Shown piece after piece: positions 52,929-61,562 of a stretch of DNA of 64,000 nucleotides. Source of the DNA: Flavobacteriales bacterium (GTDB lineage Bacteria > Bacteroidota > Bacteroidia > Flavobacteriales > Schleiferiaceae); the NCBI GenBank assembly GCA_017795025.1, contig CP051243.1:2752897-2816896 (forward strand). Direction: 5' to 3'. Every line of letters begins with the position of its first letter. Position 1 is the stretch's first letter. The notes beneath the pieces are model-generated. The model was given only the letters and a program-made list of their open reading frames with translations. It searched no databases and was not told the origin of the DNA. A program made the position numbers and the translations under genes.

Positions 52929-54446
52929 TTAACTTTGAGGGTAAATCTTTAAGGTCATCCCCGGTTTAAGGTGGCGGGCATTACTAATATTATTCCACGA
53001 CATAATATTTTGCGCACTAATACCCGGGTATTTCCGTGCGATGGAGTAAAAGGTTTCTCCGCTGCTTACGCGATAGGTTTGATACTCCCCACTAGCGGAA
53101 GTCTCCACTTTAGTTGGTTCAGGTTTAGAACTAGCTACATTGGTGCTAGAGGGCAATTTACGCGGGTAAATAGTGAGGCGTTGTCCTACGCGAATGGTAT
53201 TGCCACGCAGGCCATTCCAACGACGAATGCTGCTTACGCCCACCCCATATTTTTCGGCAATGGTACCCAATACCTCGCCGCGACGTACTTTATGACGAAT
53301 GCGATCATTCATCTGCACTAAAGCTGGGGCTTCTACTTTATTTTGTGCAAAATGCTCCTTGGCAATGCTGTAAATGGAATCCTCATTGGCGATGAACAAG
53401 CCAATTTTATCGGCTGGTAAAATGAGACGATAAGGCGTTTTTGCCAATTTAGGAATCACCTTATAACGGTAGGCGGGGTTAAGGAATTCGATTTCTTCCT
53501 GACTTAAAGCAATCAGTTTAGAGAGTTGCTCGAAGCTTACCTGCTCGCGAATTACAACTGTATCGGTGCTAAAGAAGGAAGGCTTTAAATCGGTAGGGAA
53601 GAGTAAATGCTCTTCATGGAAATTCATGATGTAGTTTACCGCAATAAAAGCCGGCACATAACCTGCGGTTTCACGGGGAAGAAATGGCCTAATGGCCCAA
53701 TAATTGGTTTGTCCGCCAGAACGACGAATGGCCTTGTTCACATTACCAGGCCCCGAATTGTAGGCCGCTAAGGCCAAGTTCCAGTCACCAAAAATAGTGT
53801 ACAATGTTGTGAGGTATTTGCAGGCCGCTTCGGTCGACTTAATTGGGTCGTGACGCTCGTCAACATAGCTATTTACCGTAAGTCCGTTTAACTTCCCAGT
53901 AGCATACATAAACTGCCAAAGTCCTGCTGCGCCTACGCGAGAGCGGGCGGTAGGGTTTAGTGCCGACTCCACCACCGCTAGGTACTTTAGCTCTAGGGGC
54001 ATGTCGTACTTATCTAAAGTTTGCTCAAAAAGCGGAAAGTAATATTGCGCCAAGCCCAACATACGGCTTACTTGCTCGCGACGTCTTTTGCTGTATAAAT
54101 CAATGAAAGACCGCACCACGGGATTGTAATCTAAATCCATTGGGCTTAAAGCATCCAGCTCCTCCAATCGCGCTTCATAAACCGAGTCATGCCAATCGGG
54201 AATGGTAGTTTCCACCAAGAGGCTGGAGTCAATCTGAGCGATTTCGGCGGCCGTAGCTTGGAAAAAGTTTAGATAGAGCAAGGAATCTAAACGGGCGGCC
54301 ACGGGATGGTCCTTTAAATCAATCGCTTCTAAGTCTAAGAACTTGGGCTTAATGATGGTATCCTTATCACCTTCTCCTAAACTAGGAAAGGCCTGCATTT
54401 GAAGGCCGGAAAATAGAAGGGCAAGAATGAGGGTCTTAGCTTTCAT
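52929..54446 (-). CDS. Membrane-bound lytic transglycosylase (MltD-like) with two LysM domains
   Basis: 505 residues. Signal peptide 1-19. SLT domain (about 130-270): LKYLAVVESALNPTARSR with catalytic Glu160, then GAAGLWQFMYATGK, YVDERHDPIKSTEAACKYL and NLALAAYNSGPGNVNKAI. Two LysM repeats close the protein (about 385-430, VRRGEVLGTIAEKYGV; about 455-503, VSSGETFYSIARKYPGI), which bind peptidoglycan. It cleaves glycan strands to 1,6-anhydromuramic ends. Three bases separate it from the DUF4837 gene, so they are one operon. Confidence 0.93.
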   Translation of the reverse strand: MKAKTLILALLFSGLQMQAFPSLGEGDKDTIIKPKFLDLEAIDLKDHPVAARLDSLLYLNFFQATAAEIAQIDSSLLVETTIPDWHDSVYEARLEELDALSPMDLDYNPVVRSFIDLYSKRRREQVSRMLGLAQYYFPLFEQTLDKYDMPLELKYLAVVESALNPTARSRVGAAGLWQFMYATGKLNGLTVNSYVDERHDPIKSTEAACKYLTTLYTIFGDWNLALAAYNSGPGNVNKAIRRSGGQTNYWAIRPFLPRETAGYVPAFIAVNYIMNFHEEHLLFPTDLKPSFFSTDTVVIREQVSFEQLSKLIALSQEEIEFLNPAYRYKVIPKLAKTPYRLILPADKIGLFIANEDSIYSIAKEHFAQNKVEAPALVQMNDRIRHKVRRGEVLGTIAEKYGVGVSSIRRWNGLRGNTIRVGQRLTIYPRKLPSSTNVASSKPEPTKVETSASGEYQTYRVSSGETFYSIARKYPGISAQNIMSWNNISNARHLKPGMTLKIYPQS

Positions 54447-54525
54447 GAATAATAATAATGAATAGCGGAAAAGGTAGTAGTAATAGAAACCAATCCTGCT
54501 GTGGGTTTAACGGCTTTTTTAACCG

Positions 54526-55944
54526 CTAATTGTGAACTAATGTTTGCACGAAGCTCAGCAGTTCGGCTTCGGCATATTTAGCGGCAGTAAACTGCATCCC
54601 TAGCGGCAGGCCATTATCGTGTTCCGCCATAGGCACACTAATCGATGGTAATCCGGCGATATTGGCGTGAACCGTAAAAATATCTTCGAGATAAGCAGCC
54701 GTAGGATCGCTTTCTTCTTGGGCAATCGGAAAGGCAGTATGCGGGGTAGTTGGTGAAAAGATGAAATCGTAGTCTTTAAATAAAGCTTCGGTTTTTTCCA
54801 CCACCAAGCGACGCACTTTTTGTGCTTTTCCATAGTAAGCATCGTAATATCCGCTGCTTAACACAAAGGTTCCCAGTAGAATACGACGCTTAACTTCCGG
54901 TCCAAAACCTTCGGTGCGCGAAAGTTTATAGGTGCTTTCCAAATCATGCGCATTTTCACTGCGGTAACCATAATGGATACCGTCGTAACGGGCCAAATTT
55001 GAACTCGCTTCGGCGGTCGTTAAAATGTAGTATACCGGAACCATGTGGTCTAAAAGCGGGAAATCAACCGCTTCAACCGTATGTCCAGCGGCTTTTAATT
55101 GCTCAATCACCGCTTCACTTTGCTTACGCACCGCGGGGTCGATATGCTCCGACTCCATTACATCCCGGAAGTAGGCAATTTTTTTAGGACCGCTTTCGCT
55201 GATGTCCTTGATGGGTGTTACTTCCCGTTGGCTTACGGTATTATCGTATTGATCGGCTCCGGCCATCACCTCGTAAAGTAAACCGATGTCATCCACCGAT
55301 TTCGCGAAGGGTCCTATTTGATCAAAGCTGGAAGCAAAGGCAATTAAGCCATGACGCGAAATTCTACCGTAGCTGGGCTTAAAACCGTAAATGCCGGTAA
55401 AGCTAGCGGGTTGACGAATAGAGCCACCGGTATCACTACCCAAAGAGGCCAAACACATCCCTGCAGCAACGGCAGTGGCGGAACCGCCCGAAGAGCCCCC
55501 TGGCACCCGACTAGGGTCGAGCGGATTTTTCACTGCGCCATAGGCACTAAAGCGGTTGGAAGAGCCCATTGCGAATTCATCGCAGTTTAAGCGACCAATT
55601 ATAATGGCATCTTCCTCGAGGAGACGCTCCACTACGGTAGCGGAGTAAAGCGACTGAAAACCCTCTAAAATCTTAGAGGAGGCCGATACCTTATGATCCT
55701 TGTAAACGATATTGTCCTTAATGCCAATTACCATTCCCGCTAAGCGACCGGCAGTGCCGTGTTTCAGTTTGGCATCTATCACTGTAGCACGCGCCCGAGC
55801 ATCATGAGCGAACACTTCCAAAAAGGCGTTCAAGTCTTGATGTTTCTCAATTCGCTGGAGGTAATCCTCTACTAATTGCACACAGTTAATGGAACCTGCC
55901 GTTAAATCGGCTTGAATATCACTGAGCTTTTGGTAATCCTTCAA
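54526..55944 (-). CDS. gatA: Glutamyl-tRNA(Gln)/aspartyl-tRNA(Asn) amidotransferase subunit A
   Basis: 472 residues of the amidase-signature family. The Ser-cisSer-Lys triad is visible: Lys76 in VIGIKDNIVY, Ser151 in VPGGSSGGSATA, and Ser175 in GSDTGGSIRQPA. Further family blocks: RLNCDEFAMGSSN and GLPLGMQFTA. GatA releases ammonia from glutamine for transamidation of misacylated tRNA. GatB and GatC are not in the window. TatA lies 10 bases upstream on the same strand. Confidence 0.95.
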   Translation of the reverse strand: MKDYQKLSDIQADLTAGSINCVQLVEDYLQRIEKHQDLNAFLEVFAHDARARATVIDAKLKHGTAGRLAGMVIGIKDNIVYKDHKVSASSKILEGFQSLYSATVVERLLEEDAIIIGRLNCDEFAMGSSNRFSAYGAVKNPLDPSRVPGGSSGGSATAVAAGMCLASLGSDTGGSIRQPASFTGIYGFKPSYGRISRHGLIAFASSFDQIGPFAKSVDDIGLLYEVMAGADQYDNTVSQREVTPIKDISESGPKKIAYFRDVMESEHIDPAVRKQSEAVIEQLKAAGHTVEAVDFPLLDHMVPVYYILTTAEASSNLARYDGIHYGYRSENAHDLESTYKLSRTEGFGPEVKRRILLGTFVLSSGYYDAYYGKAQKVRRLVVEKTEALFKDYDFIFSPTTPHTAFPIAQEESDPTAAYLEDIFTVHANIAGLPSISVPMAEHDNGLPLGMQFTAAKYAEAELLSFVQTLVHN

Positions 55945-55954
55945 GGTTGGGGCT

Positions 55955-56146
55955 TTAAGATTTCTTTTCGGAATTTTCGTCTTTCTCGTCTTCCTTTACG
56001 GCGTCTTTAAACTCCTTAATACCGCCGCCTAAGCCGCGCATCAATTCTGGAATTTTACGTCCACCGAAGAGCAAGAGTACCAAGGCTACAATCAGGATGA
56101 TTTGCCATGGACCCACGAAACCCAAAAATATGCTTGCCATTGTCAT
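55955..56146 (-). CDS. tatA: Twin-arginine translocation protein TatA/TatE family
   Basis: 63 residues: a short N-terminal segment, one membrane helix (about 10-27, [18 protein letters not shown]), then the hinge and amphipathic helix ([20 protein letters not shown]) and an acidic-basic tail. This is the TatA pattern that forms the export pore for folded, twin-arginine proteins. TatC is not in the window. ATG at 56146 or 56140; both are in frame. Short distance to gatA suggests co-transcription. Confidence 0.93.
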   Translation of the reverse strand: MTMASIFLGFVGPWQIILIVALVLLLFGGRKIPELMRGLGGGIKEFKDAVKEDEKDENSEKKS

Positions 56147-56303
56147 GGTTTCCTATTTTTTATGAGGCGCAAAGTTATGAATTTAAAGGGCGCAAACGCG
56201 ATGGAATCCGCAATTGAGAGCGGAGGCTTTTGTAAGGCGTATTTGGGCTGAGGCCTGCTCATCATCTTCCATTGTCGTATCTTGCCGCATCAGAATCTAA
56301 AAC

Positions 56304-56999
56304 ATGGAAGAAATCATAAAGCTTCGCCAAATAACCCGTGATTTCCCCCTTGGCAATCAGGTGGTTAAGGTTTTAAAGGGTATCGATTTAAATGTACAGC
56401 GCAACGAATACGTAGCCCTTATGGGTCCTTCAGGTTCGGGCAAATCGACCTTGATGAATTTGTTAGGTTGTTTAGATACACCCACTGCTGGGGAGTACTG
56501 GCTTAATGGAAAGGACGTCAGTAAAATGACCGATAACGACCTGGCCGAAGTGCGAAATACGGAGATTGGCTTTGTATTTCAAACCTTTAACCTATTACCG
56601 CGGAGCACCGCCTTAGAAAATGTGGCCCTTCCGCTGGTGTATGCTGGTAAAAATGGTCAGGATCGCACCGCTCGCGCAGAGGAAGTGTTAAAGTCAGTAG
56701 GCCTCTCCGATCGTATGGACCACCGCCCTAATCAGCTATCCGGTGGGCAGCGTCAGCGGGTAGCCGTGGCCCGAGCCCTGGTAAATCACCCTTCCATAAT
56801 TTTGGCCGATGAGCCAACCGGTAACCTCGACTCCAAAACTTCGGTGGAAATCATGAAGCTTTTTAGCGATATCCACGCTCGAGGAAATACCGTGATTCTG
56901 GTAACACATGAAGAAGATATCGCCCAACACGCGCATCGCATTATCCGCTTGCGCGATGGTTTAATCGAATCCGACGAAAGAAAAGAACATGGATCTTAA
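56304..56999 (+). CDS. ABC transporter ATP-binding protein (LolD/MacB type)
   Basis: 231 residues. Walker [10 protein letters not shown] (41-49), signature [16 protein letters not shown], Walker [17 protein letters not shown] and the switch His in [11 protein letters not shown]. The opening [24 protein letters not shown] fits the MacB/LolD group serving FtsX-like permeases. No permease is next to it: the following gene is an SDR, overlapping by 11 bases, so the cassette is separated from its membrane partner or the pairing is with a gene elsewhere. Confidence 0.9.
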   Translation: MEEIIKLRQITRDFPLGNQVVKVLKGIDLNVQRNEYVALMGPSGSGKSTLMNLLGCLDTPTAGEYWLNGKDVSKMTDNDLAEVRNTEIGFVFQTFNLLPRSTALENVALPLVYAGKNGQDRTARAEEVLKSVGLSDRMDHRPNQLSGGQRQRVAVARALVNHPSIILADEPTGNLDSKTSVEIMKLFSDIHARGNTVILVTHEEDIAQHAHRIIRLRDGLIESDERKEHGS

Positions 57000-57777
57000 T
57001 CTTAGTGGTAAAAAAGCCCTCATCTGCGGAAGCAGTGATGGTATTGGTAAAGCGGCAGCCGAAGAAATTGCCCGCATGGGAGCCCAAGTAACCTTATTGG
57101 CTCGCAATCGTGAAAAACTCGAAAAAGTAAAAGCCAGTTTAAGTACGGCGCATGATCAGGAGCATCAAGTGTTAGTGGCCGATTTTGATGACCTTGTGAG
57201 TTTGGAGTTCGAGCTCAATGCTCATCTCCAAAAGGGAAACGACTATAATATTCTAGTTAATAACAGTGGAGGTCCACCCGCCGGTCCCGCACACAAGGCC
57301 GAACTAGAGGAGTACGTGGTGGCCTTTCGTCGCCACCTAATGGCCAACCAGATTTTAGCCAAGGCCCTTATAGGAGGCATGCGCAAAAGCGGTTACGGTC
57401 GAATCATTAATGTAATTAGCACTTCAGTAAAAGCCCCCCTGCCTAATTTAGGGGTAAGTAATACCATTCGGGGAGCGGTGGCCAATTGGTCTAAAACCTT
57501 AAGCAGAGAGCTAGGTCCTGATGGAATTACCGTAAATAATGTGTTACCCGGTGCCACCGAAACGCTCCGTTTAACTTCGATCATTAGCAATAAGGCCCAA
57601 AAAACCGGAGCTAGTGAAGCGGAAGTTGCTAAGGAGATGACCGCCGAAATTCCTTTAGCCCGTTTTGCTCAGCCCGAGGAAGTAGCTAATGCGATTGCCT
57701 TTTTAGCTTCGCCAGCCGCTGCTTACATCAGTGGTATTAATGTGCCCGTTGATGGTGGTCGAACGCCAAACCTTTAA
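56989..57777 (+). CDS. SDR-family oxidoreductase with atypical active site
   Basis: 262 residues. Rossmann start [14 protein letters not shown], then [10 protein letters not shown] where classical SDRs have NNAG. The catalytic Ser is in NVISTS, but the Tyr-x3-Lys block is replaced by [13 protein letters not shown]: the Tyr and Lys positions read Ser and Arg, as in a divergent FabG-like group with the SN-x2-R motif. Later text [18 protein letters not shown] and [13 protein letters not shown] is normal. NAD(P) binding is likely; ordinary reductase chemistry is doubtful. It overlaps the ABC cassette by 11 bases and is followed after two bases by the ALDH, which may act on a related metabolite. 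Confidence 0.85.
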   Translation: MDLNLSGKKALICGSSDGIGKAAAEEIARMGAQVTLLARNREKLEKVKASLSTAHDQEHQVLVADFDDLVSLEFELNAHLQKGNDYNILVNNSGGPPAGPAHKAELEEYVVAFRRHLMANQILAKALIGGMRKSGYGRIINVISTSVKAPLPNLGVSNTIRGAVANWSKTLSRELGPDGITVNNVLPGATETLRLTSIISNKAQKTGASEAEVAKEMTAEIPLARFAQPEEVANAIAFLASPAAAYISGINVPVDGGRTPNL

Positions 57778-57779
57778 GT

Positions 57780-59222
57780 ATGGAAAAACTGCAAAATTAT
57801 ATTGGTGGCAAGCTTCAGGCACCCCTAAGCGGGAGCTACCTCGATAATTATGAGCCCGCCAAAGGCGAAGTATATTCTTTAATTCCCCGCTCGGGGGCAG
57901 ATGATGTAGCCCAAGCGGTAGCCGCAGCCGAAAAGGCTTTTCCCAGCTGGTCGGCCCTAAGTAATGCCGAGCGCAGCAAGCACCTAATGAACTTGAGCAA
58001 TCGCATTGCCGAGCGTTTGGATGAGCTGGCTTTAGCGGAAAGTCGGGATAATGGTAAGCCCTTTAAATTGGCGCAATCGGTCGACATTCCACGGGCCCGC
58101 GATAATTTTGCATTTTTTGCCACCGCCATCCTACACGAGGAAGACGAGTTTCACAATATGGGCGGAAAGGGCTTTAACTATACCCTCCGTCAGCCCTTGG
58201 GTGCCGTAGCCTGCATCTCTCCTTGGAATTTACCCTTATACCTATTTAGTTGGAAAATTGCGCCGGCTTTGGCTAGTGGCAATTGCGTAATCGCCAAGCC
58301 CTCCGAGGTTACTCCCTATACCGCCTATTTGCTTTCGCAGATATGCATAGAAGTCGGTTTCCCAGCGGGAGTACTTAACATCGTGCATGGCCTGGGTGCC
58401 GAAGCCGGTCAAGCCTTGGTTGAGCACGATACCATAAAGGCCATATCCTTTACCGGAGGTACCGCTACCGGAGCGCGAATTGCCAGTATAGCCGCCCCTA
58501 AGTTTAAGAAGATGTCCTTAGAATTAGGCGGTAAAAACCCGAACATCATTTTTGATGATTGTGATTTTGAGCGGGCCGTAAAAATCAGTGTACGCGCTGC
58601 TTTTGCTAATCAAGGACAGATTTGCTTGTGCGGCAGCCGCATCTTTGTTCAACGCGGCATCTACGATAAATTTAAAGCGGCCTTTATTGAGCGGGTTAAA
58701 GGTTTAAAAGTAGGACCCCCGCAAGAGGAAAGTTCGCGCATGGGCGCCGTGGTTTCTGAAGCACACATGAACAAAATCTTGTCCTATATTCAATTAGCAC
58801 AAGAAGAAGGAGGGCAGGTTTTACACGGTGGAAAGCGCGTAGCCATGCCGGCTCCCTACGATAAGGGTTATTTTTTGGAACCAACCGTTATCGAAGGCTT
58901 AAGCTTTGACTGTCGCACCAACCAAGAAGAGATATTCGGACCGGTGGTTACGCTTACTCCTTTCGACAGCGAGGAAGAGGTACTTATGATGGCAAATAGC
59001 ACTGAATACGGATTGGCTTGCACCATCTTTACCCAAGATCTAAACCGGGCCCATCGGGTAGCTCACGAGATTCACAGCGGTATTGTATGGATTAACGATT
59101 GGCTGATACGCGATCTACGAACGCCTTTTGGCGGAATGAAAAACAGCGGAGTTGGCCGCGAGGGAGGCTTCGAAGCGTTGAAGTTTTTTACCGAAGCAAA
59201 AAACGTTTGTTTTAATTTTTAG
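57780..59222 (+). CDS. Aldehyde dehydrogenase, 2-aminomuconic semialdehyde dehydrogenase-like
   Basis: 480 residues. Class family ALDH: CISPWNLPLYLFSWKIAPAL, LELGGKNPNII with the general-base Glu, and NQGQICLCGSRIFV with nucleophile Cys282. Start and end follow the ALDH8-type pattern (DNYEPAKGEVYSLIPRSG; WINDWLIRDLRTPFGGMKNSG), the subgroup that oxidises 2-aminomuconic semialdehyde in tryptophan/kynurenine breakdown. A RidA of aminomuconate-deaminase type occurs at 10947. The SDR gene two bases upstream may belong to the same step. Substrate is inferred from sequence resemblance. Confidence 0.85.
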   Translation: MEKLQNYIGGKLQAPLSGSYLDNYEPAKGEVYSLIPRSGADDVAQAVAAAEKAFPSWSALSNAERSKHLMNLSNRIAERLDELALAESRDNGKPFKLAQSVDIPRARDNFAFFATAILHEEDEFHNMGGKGFNYTLRQPLGAVACISPWNLPLYLFSWKIAPALASGNCVIAKPSEVTPYTAYLLSQICIEVGFPAGVLNIVHGLGAEAGQALVEHDTIKAISFTGGTATGARIASIAAPKFKKMSLELGGKNPNIIFDDCDFERAVKISVRAAFANQGQICLCGSRIFVQRGIYDKFKAAFIERVKGLKVGPPQEESSRMGAVVSEAHMNKILSYIQLAQEEGGQVLHGGKRVAMPAPYDKGYFLEPTVIEGLSFDCRTNQEEIFGPVVTLTPFDSEEEVLMMANSTEYGLACTIFTQDLNRAHRVAHEIHSGIVWINDWLIRDLRTPFGGMKNSGVGREGGFEALKFFTEAKNVCFNF

Positions 59223-59261
59223 CAGCCACCAATTTCAGGACTTTAAGCGGTCGTTTGAATC

Positions 59262-59720
59262 ATGTCGGTTAAAACAATAATCAGGTCTAATTCGGAGAAC
59301 CAAGATTTTCAATCTCTGGTAAAGCTGCTCGACGCCGAGCTGGTGATTCGAGATGGCGACATGAATAGCTTCTATCATCAGTTTAATGGTATCGATTCTT
59401 TAAAGCAGGTGGTATTGCTTTATTGCGACGAAGAGGCCGTCGCCTGTGGGGCCTTTAAAGCGATGGATAAGTCGGGAAAAGCGGAGCTTAAAAGAATGTA
59501 TGTGAAGGAGTCCTTCCGGGGGCAAGGCTTGGCTTCTCAGCTTTTAGGCGAACTGGAAAACTGGGCTGGGGAATTAGCTTTTAAAAGCTTGGTTTTGGAA
59601 ACCGGCATTAATCAACCGGAGGCGATTGCCCTCTATCAGAAGAACAACTATCAGCGCATTCCTAATTATCCACCTTATGAAGGGGTGGAGAGCAGTTACT
59701 GCTTCGAAAAGCGACTTTAG
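59262..59720 (+). CDS. GNAT-family N-acetyltransferase
   Basis: 152 residues. Acetyl-CoA binding core: ELKRMYVKESFRGQGLASQLLGELENWA (motif A, R/Q-x-x-G-x-G/A), preceded by CGAFKAMD and followed by LVLETGINQPEAIALYQKNNY, the usual motif B. Acceptor amine unknown. It lies 39 bases after the ALDH on the same strand and could be the last gene of that unit. No signal peptide; cytoplasmic. Confidence 0.88.
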   Translation: MSVKTIIRSNSENQDFQSLVKLLDAELVIRDGDMNSFYHQFNGIDSLKQVVLLYCDEEAVACGAFKAMDKSGKAELKRMYVKESFRGQGLASQLLGELENWAGELAFKSLVLETGINQPEAIALYQKNNYQRIPNYPPYEGVESSYCFEKRL

Positions 59721-59787
59721 GCTTCGGACGTTTTTCACAGCCCCATTTCTTTACTTACCTTTTAGGCCTAATCAAAACAAATAAAAG

Positions 59788-60288
59788 ATGAGACTGATTT
59801 TCTGTTCGCTATTGCTATTGGCCTTTACCTTACCCGCCGCTGCGCAAGAGTTTACGGTGCCTAAGAATCCAAAAATGGATAAGGCCGAAGATTACAAAGT
59901 CTACGAGAAGGATGTGATTGCCTGTGTTAATTGGTTAAGTAGTCACGGTCCGGAAGAAGAGGCCCTAAAACGCAAAAAAGCTTCTGCCTTTTTAATGACT
60001 TGGCTCACGGGCACTCCGGCCCTAACCATGGAGCTGCATGCAGGGGTGATGGAGTATGCCGAAAAGAATCCCGAATTACTCATTCTCTTTATGGGTGGCT
60101 GGGCCAAATATTATTTGGAAACCGGAGATGATGATGCCATCGCTGGGAATGTGGCTGGCTTGGAAGTAGTGATCAACTATTATTTACAATACAAGGACGA
60201 TTTAAATAAGGATCGTAGCTTAAAAAAACTGGCAAAGAAAATGGAAGAGGGGGAACTGCAAGACTTCGTAAAGGAGGCCTTGGAATAA
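59788..60288 (+). CDS. Exported protein of unknown function
   Basis: 166 residues. Signal peptide (1-19, LIFCSLLLLAFTLPAAAQ). The mature chain is helical and charged, with MDKAEDYKVYEKDVIACVNW, a middle block FLMTWLTGTPALTMELHAG and ELLILFMGGWAKYYLE, typical of a small Bacteroidota secreted family I cannot name. It has a single Cys. A terminator follows 23 bases after the stop, so it is a monocistronic unit. Confidence 0.75.
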   Translation: MRLIFCSLLLLAFTLPAAAQEFTVPKNPKMDKAEDYKVYEKDVIACVNWLSSHGPEEEALKRKKASAFLMTWLTGTPALTMELHAGVMEYAEKNPELLILFMGGWAKYYLETGDDDAIAGNVAGLEVVINYYLQYKDDLNKDRSLKKLAKKMEEGELQDFVKEALE

Positions 60289-60311
60289 TTAGTCCTCCTC
60301 CAAAAAAATTA

Positions 60312-60335
60312 AGGCCCCAATCGGGGCTTTTTTTA
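60312..60335 (+). terminator. Rho-independent terminator after the exported protein gene
   Basis: GCCCC, loop AATC, GGGGC, extended by a G-T and A-T pairs, then TTTTTTT. Confidence 0.8.
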
Positions 60336-60445
60336 TTTAGAATCGAGCTTCCATTTCGGCTGGCTTCTTTGGTCCTAAATCGGCAAACTTAAAAGCCCTT
60401 TCCGCGGAACTATTGGGCAGTGGAAATTATGACAGTTTTCGGTGG

Positions 60446-60475
60446 TTTATAATCGCTTGATTTACAGATTATAAA
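60446..60475. repeat. Inverted repeat upstream of the JmjC-like gene
   Basis: TTTATAATC (60446-60454) and GATTATAAA (60467-60475), perfect nine-base arms with a 12-base spacer. No T-run follows, so a regulator site is more likely than a terminator. Confidence 0.4.
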
Positions 60476-60588
60476 TCGGATTGGGAATTCGAGGTCTCGA
60501 TTTTTAGGCTTCGGTACTCTATTTGTAATTGAACATTCGCCTTTTGCGGTTTAAGTTATTGCTTAGGCCTTTGGCGGTGGAATATTCG

Positions 60589-60596
60589 TAGTTTTG
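60589..60596 (+). promoter_or_regulatory. Candidate -7 element of the JmjC-like gene
   Basis: TAGTTTTG matches TAnnTTTG, 18 bases before the ATG at 60615. The nearest upstream TTTG is 15 bases away, shorter than the usual 19, so support is weak. Confidence 0.25.
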
Positions 60597-60614
60597 AATT
60601 CTAAATCCTGAAAG

Positions 60615-61496
60615 ATGCAGCTGCAAGCCGTAGATGTTGTAGAAGATATTAGCCCAGAGGAATTTTACCATCGTTATGTAAAAACACGCATTCCGGTTAA
60701 GCTCTTAAACTATACTAAAGACTGGGCAGCACGTGAGAAGTGGACCTATTCCCACTTGCGTGAAGTGGCTGGCCATCATAAAGTAAAACTACACGGCGCC
60801 TGGCAGGATAATGATCCTACCAAAATTGAGATGCCTCCGGTTAAGGAAAGTACTTTTGGCGAGTATCTCGATATGCTTGAGAATGATGTTCCTTCCGATT
60901 TACGCATTTTCTTGTTTAACCTTTTTAAGCTCGAACCTTCCTTACTGGAGGATTTTAAGTATACGCCCATAATGGAAGGTTATTTGGAGGACTTCCCGTA
61001 TATGTTCTTTGGCTGCGCGGGAAGTGATGTTCGATTGCATTACGATATTGACCTTTCCAATGTTTTCATTTCGCAGTTTGGCGGTAAAAAGCGGATAACG
61101 CTTTTTGATCAAGACCAAACGAAATACCTTTATAAGCTTCCCTTTACCACCCATAGCGCGGCAGACTTAGGTAAGATTGACTACGATAAATACCCCGCCC
61201 TAAAACTGGCCTCGGGTTGGCAAACCGACTTACTGCCCGGAGAAACCTTATTTATGCCCAGTGGAATTTGGCATTATATCCAATACATTGACGGTTCTTT
61301 TTCGCTCAGTCTGCGCACTTTAAACCCCAGTCGGATGGGTAAGTTGCACGGCGCCTACAATGTTTTCGTTATCCGAAAGCTCGACGAGTACTTCAATAAG
61401 TTTTACAAGAACACCTGGAGTGATTATAAACTCCGCAAAGCCATTGAGCGCTCGAATGAGATTTTGGATAATCGCTCGGCGGAGGTCAAACCCTAA
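60615..61496 (+). CDS. JmjC-like cupin (cupin_8) oxygenase
   Basis: 293 residues. The iron triad is visible: LHYDIDLSN with His142 and Asp144, and GIWHYIQ with His220, in the order and spacing of 2-oxoglutarate/Fe(II) JmjC-type hydroxylases. A 2-oxoglutarate-anchoring Lys would be in FGGKKRITLF. The N-terminal ISPEEFYHRYVKTRIPVKLLN is the cupin_8 entry. Probably hydroxylates a protein or small molecule; target unknown. Preceded by a palindrome-bearing spacer and followed by its own terminator. Confidence 0.85.
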   Translation: MQLQAVDVVEDISPEEFYHRYVKTRIPVKLLNYTKDWAAREKWTYSHLREVAGHHKVKLHGAWQDNDPTKIEMPPVKESTFGEYLDMLENDVPSDLRIFLFNLFKLEPSLLEDFKYTPIMEGYLEDFPYMFFGCAGSDVRLHYDIDLSNVFISQFGGKKRITLFDQDQTKYLYKLPFTTHSAADLGKIDYDKYPALKLASGWQTDLLPGETLFMPSGIWHYIQYIDGSFSLSLRTLNPSRMGKLHGAYNVFVIRKLDEYFNKFYKNTWSDYKLRKAIERSNEILDNRSAEVKP

Positions 61497-61510
61497 AAAG
61501 CTTTTCCCCA

Positions 61511-61540
61511 AAAGGTCTGTAGCAATACAGGCCTTTTTTT
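61511..61540 (+). terminator. Rho-independent terminator of the JmjC-like gene
   Basis: Ten-base stem AAAGGTCTGT/ACAGGCCTTT with one G-T pair, six-base loop, then a T-run. Starts 15 bases after the stop. Confidence 0.85.
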
Positions 61541-61562
61541 AATTTTAGAGAAATTCCAATGG

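Larger units (their letters stand above)
60336..60614. other. Leader/intergenic region upstream of the JmjC-like gene
   Basis: About 280 bases between a terminator and the ATG at 60615. Contains one nine-base inverted repeat and a TAnnTTTG-type element, listed separately. No ORF of note. Several TTCG and TTTG words recur without regular spacing. Confidence 0.4.
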
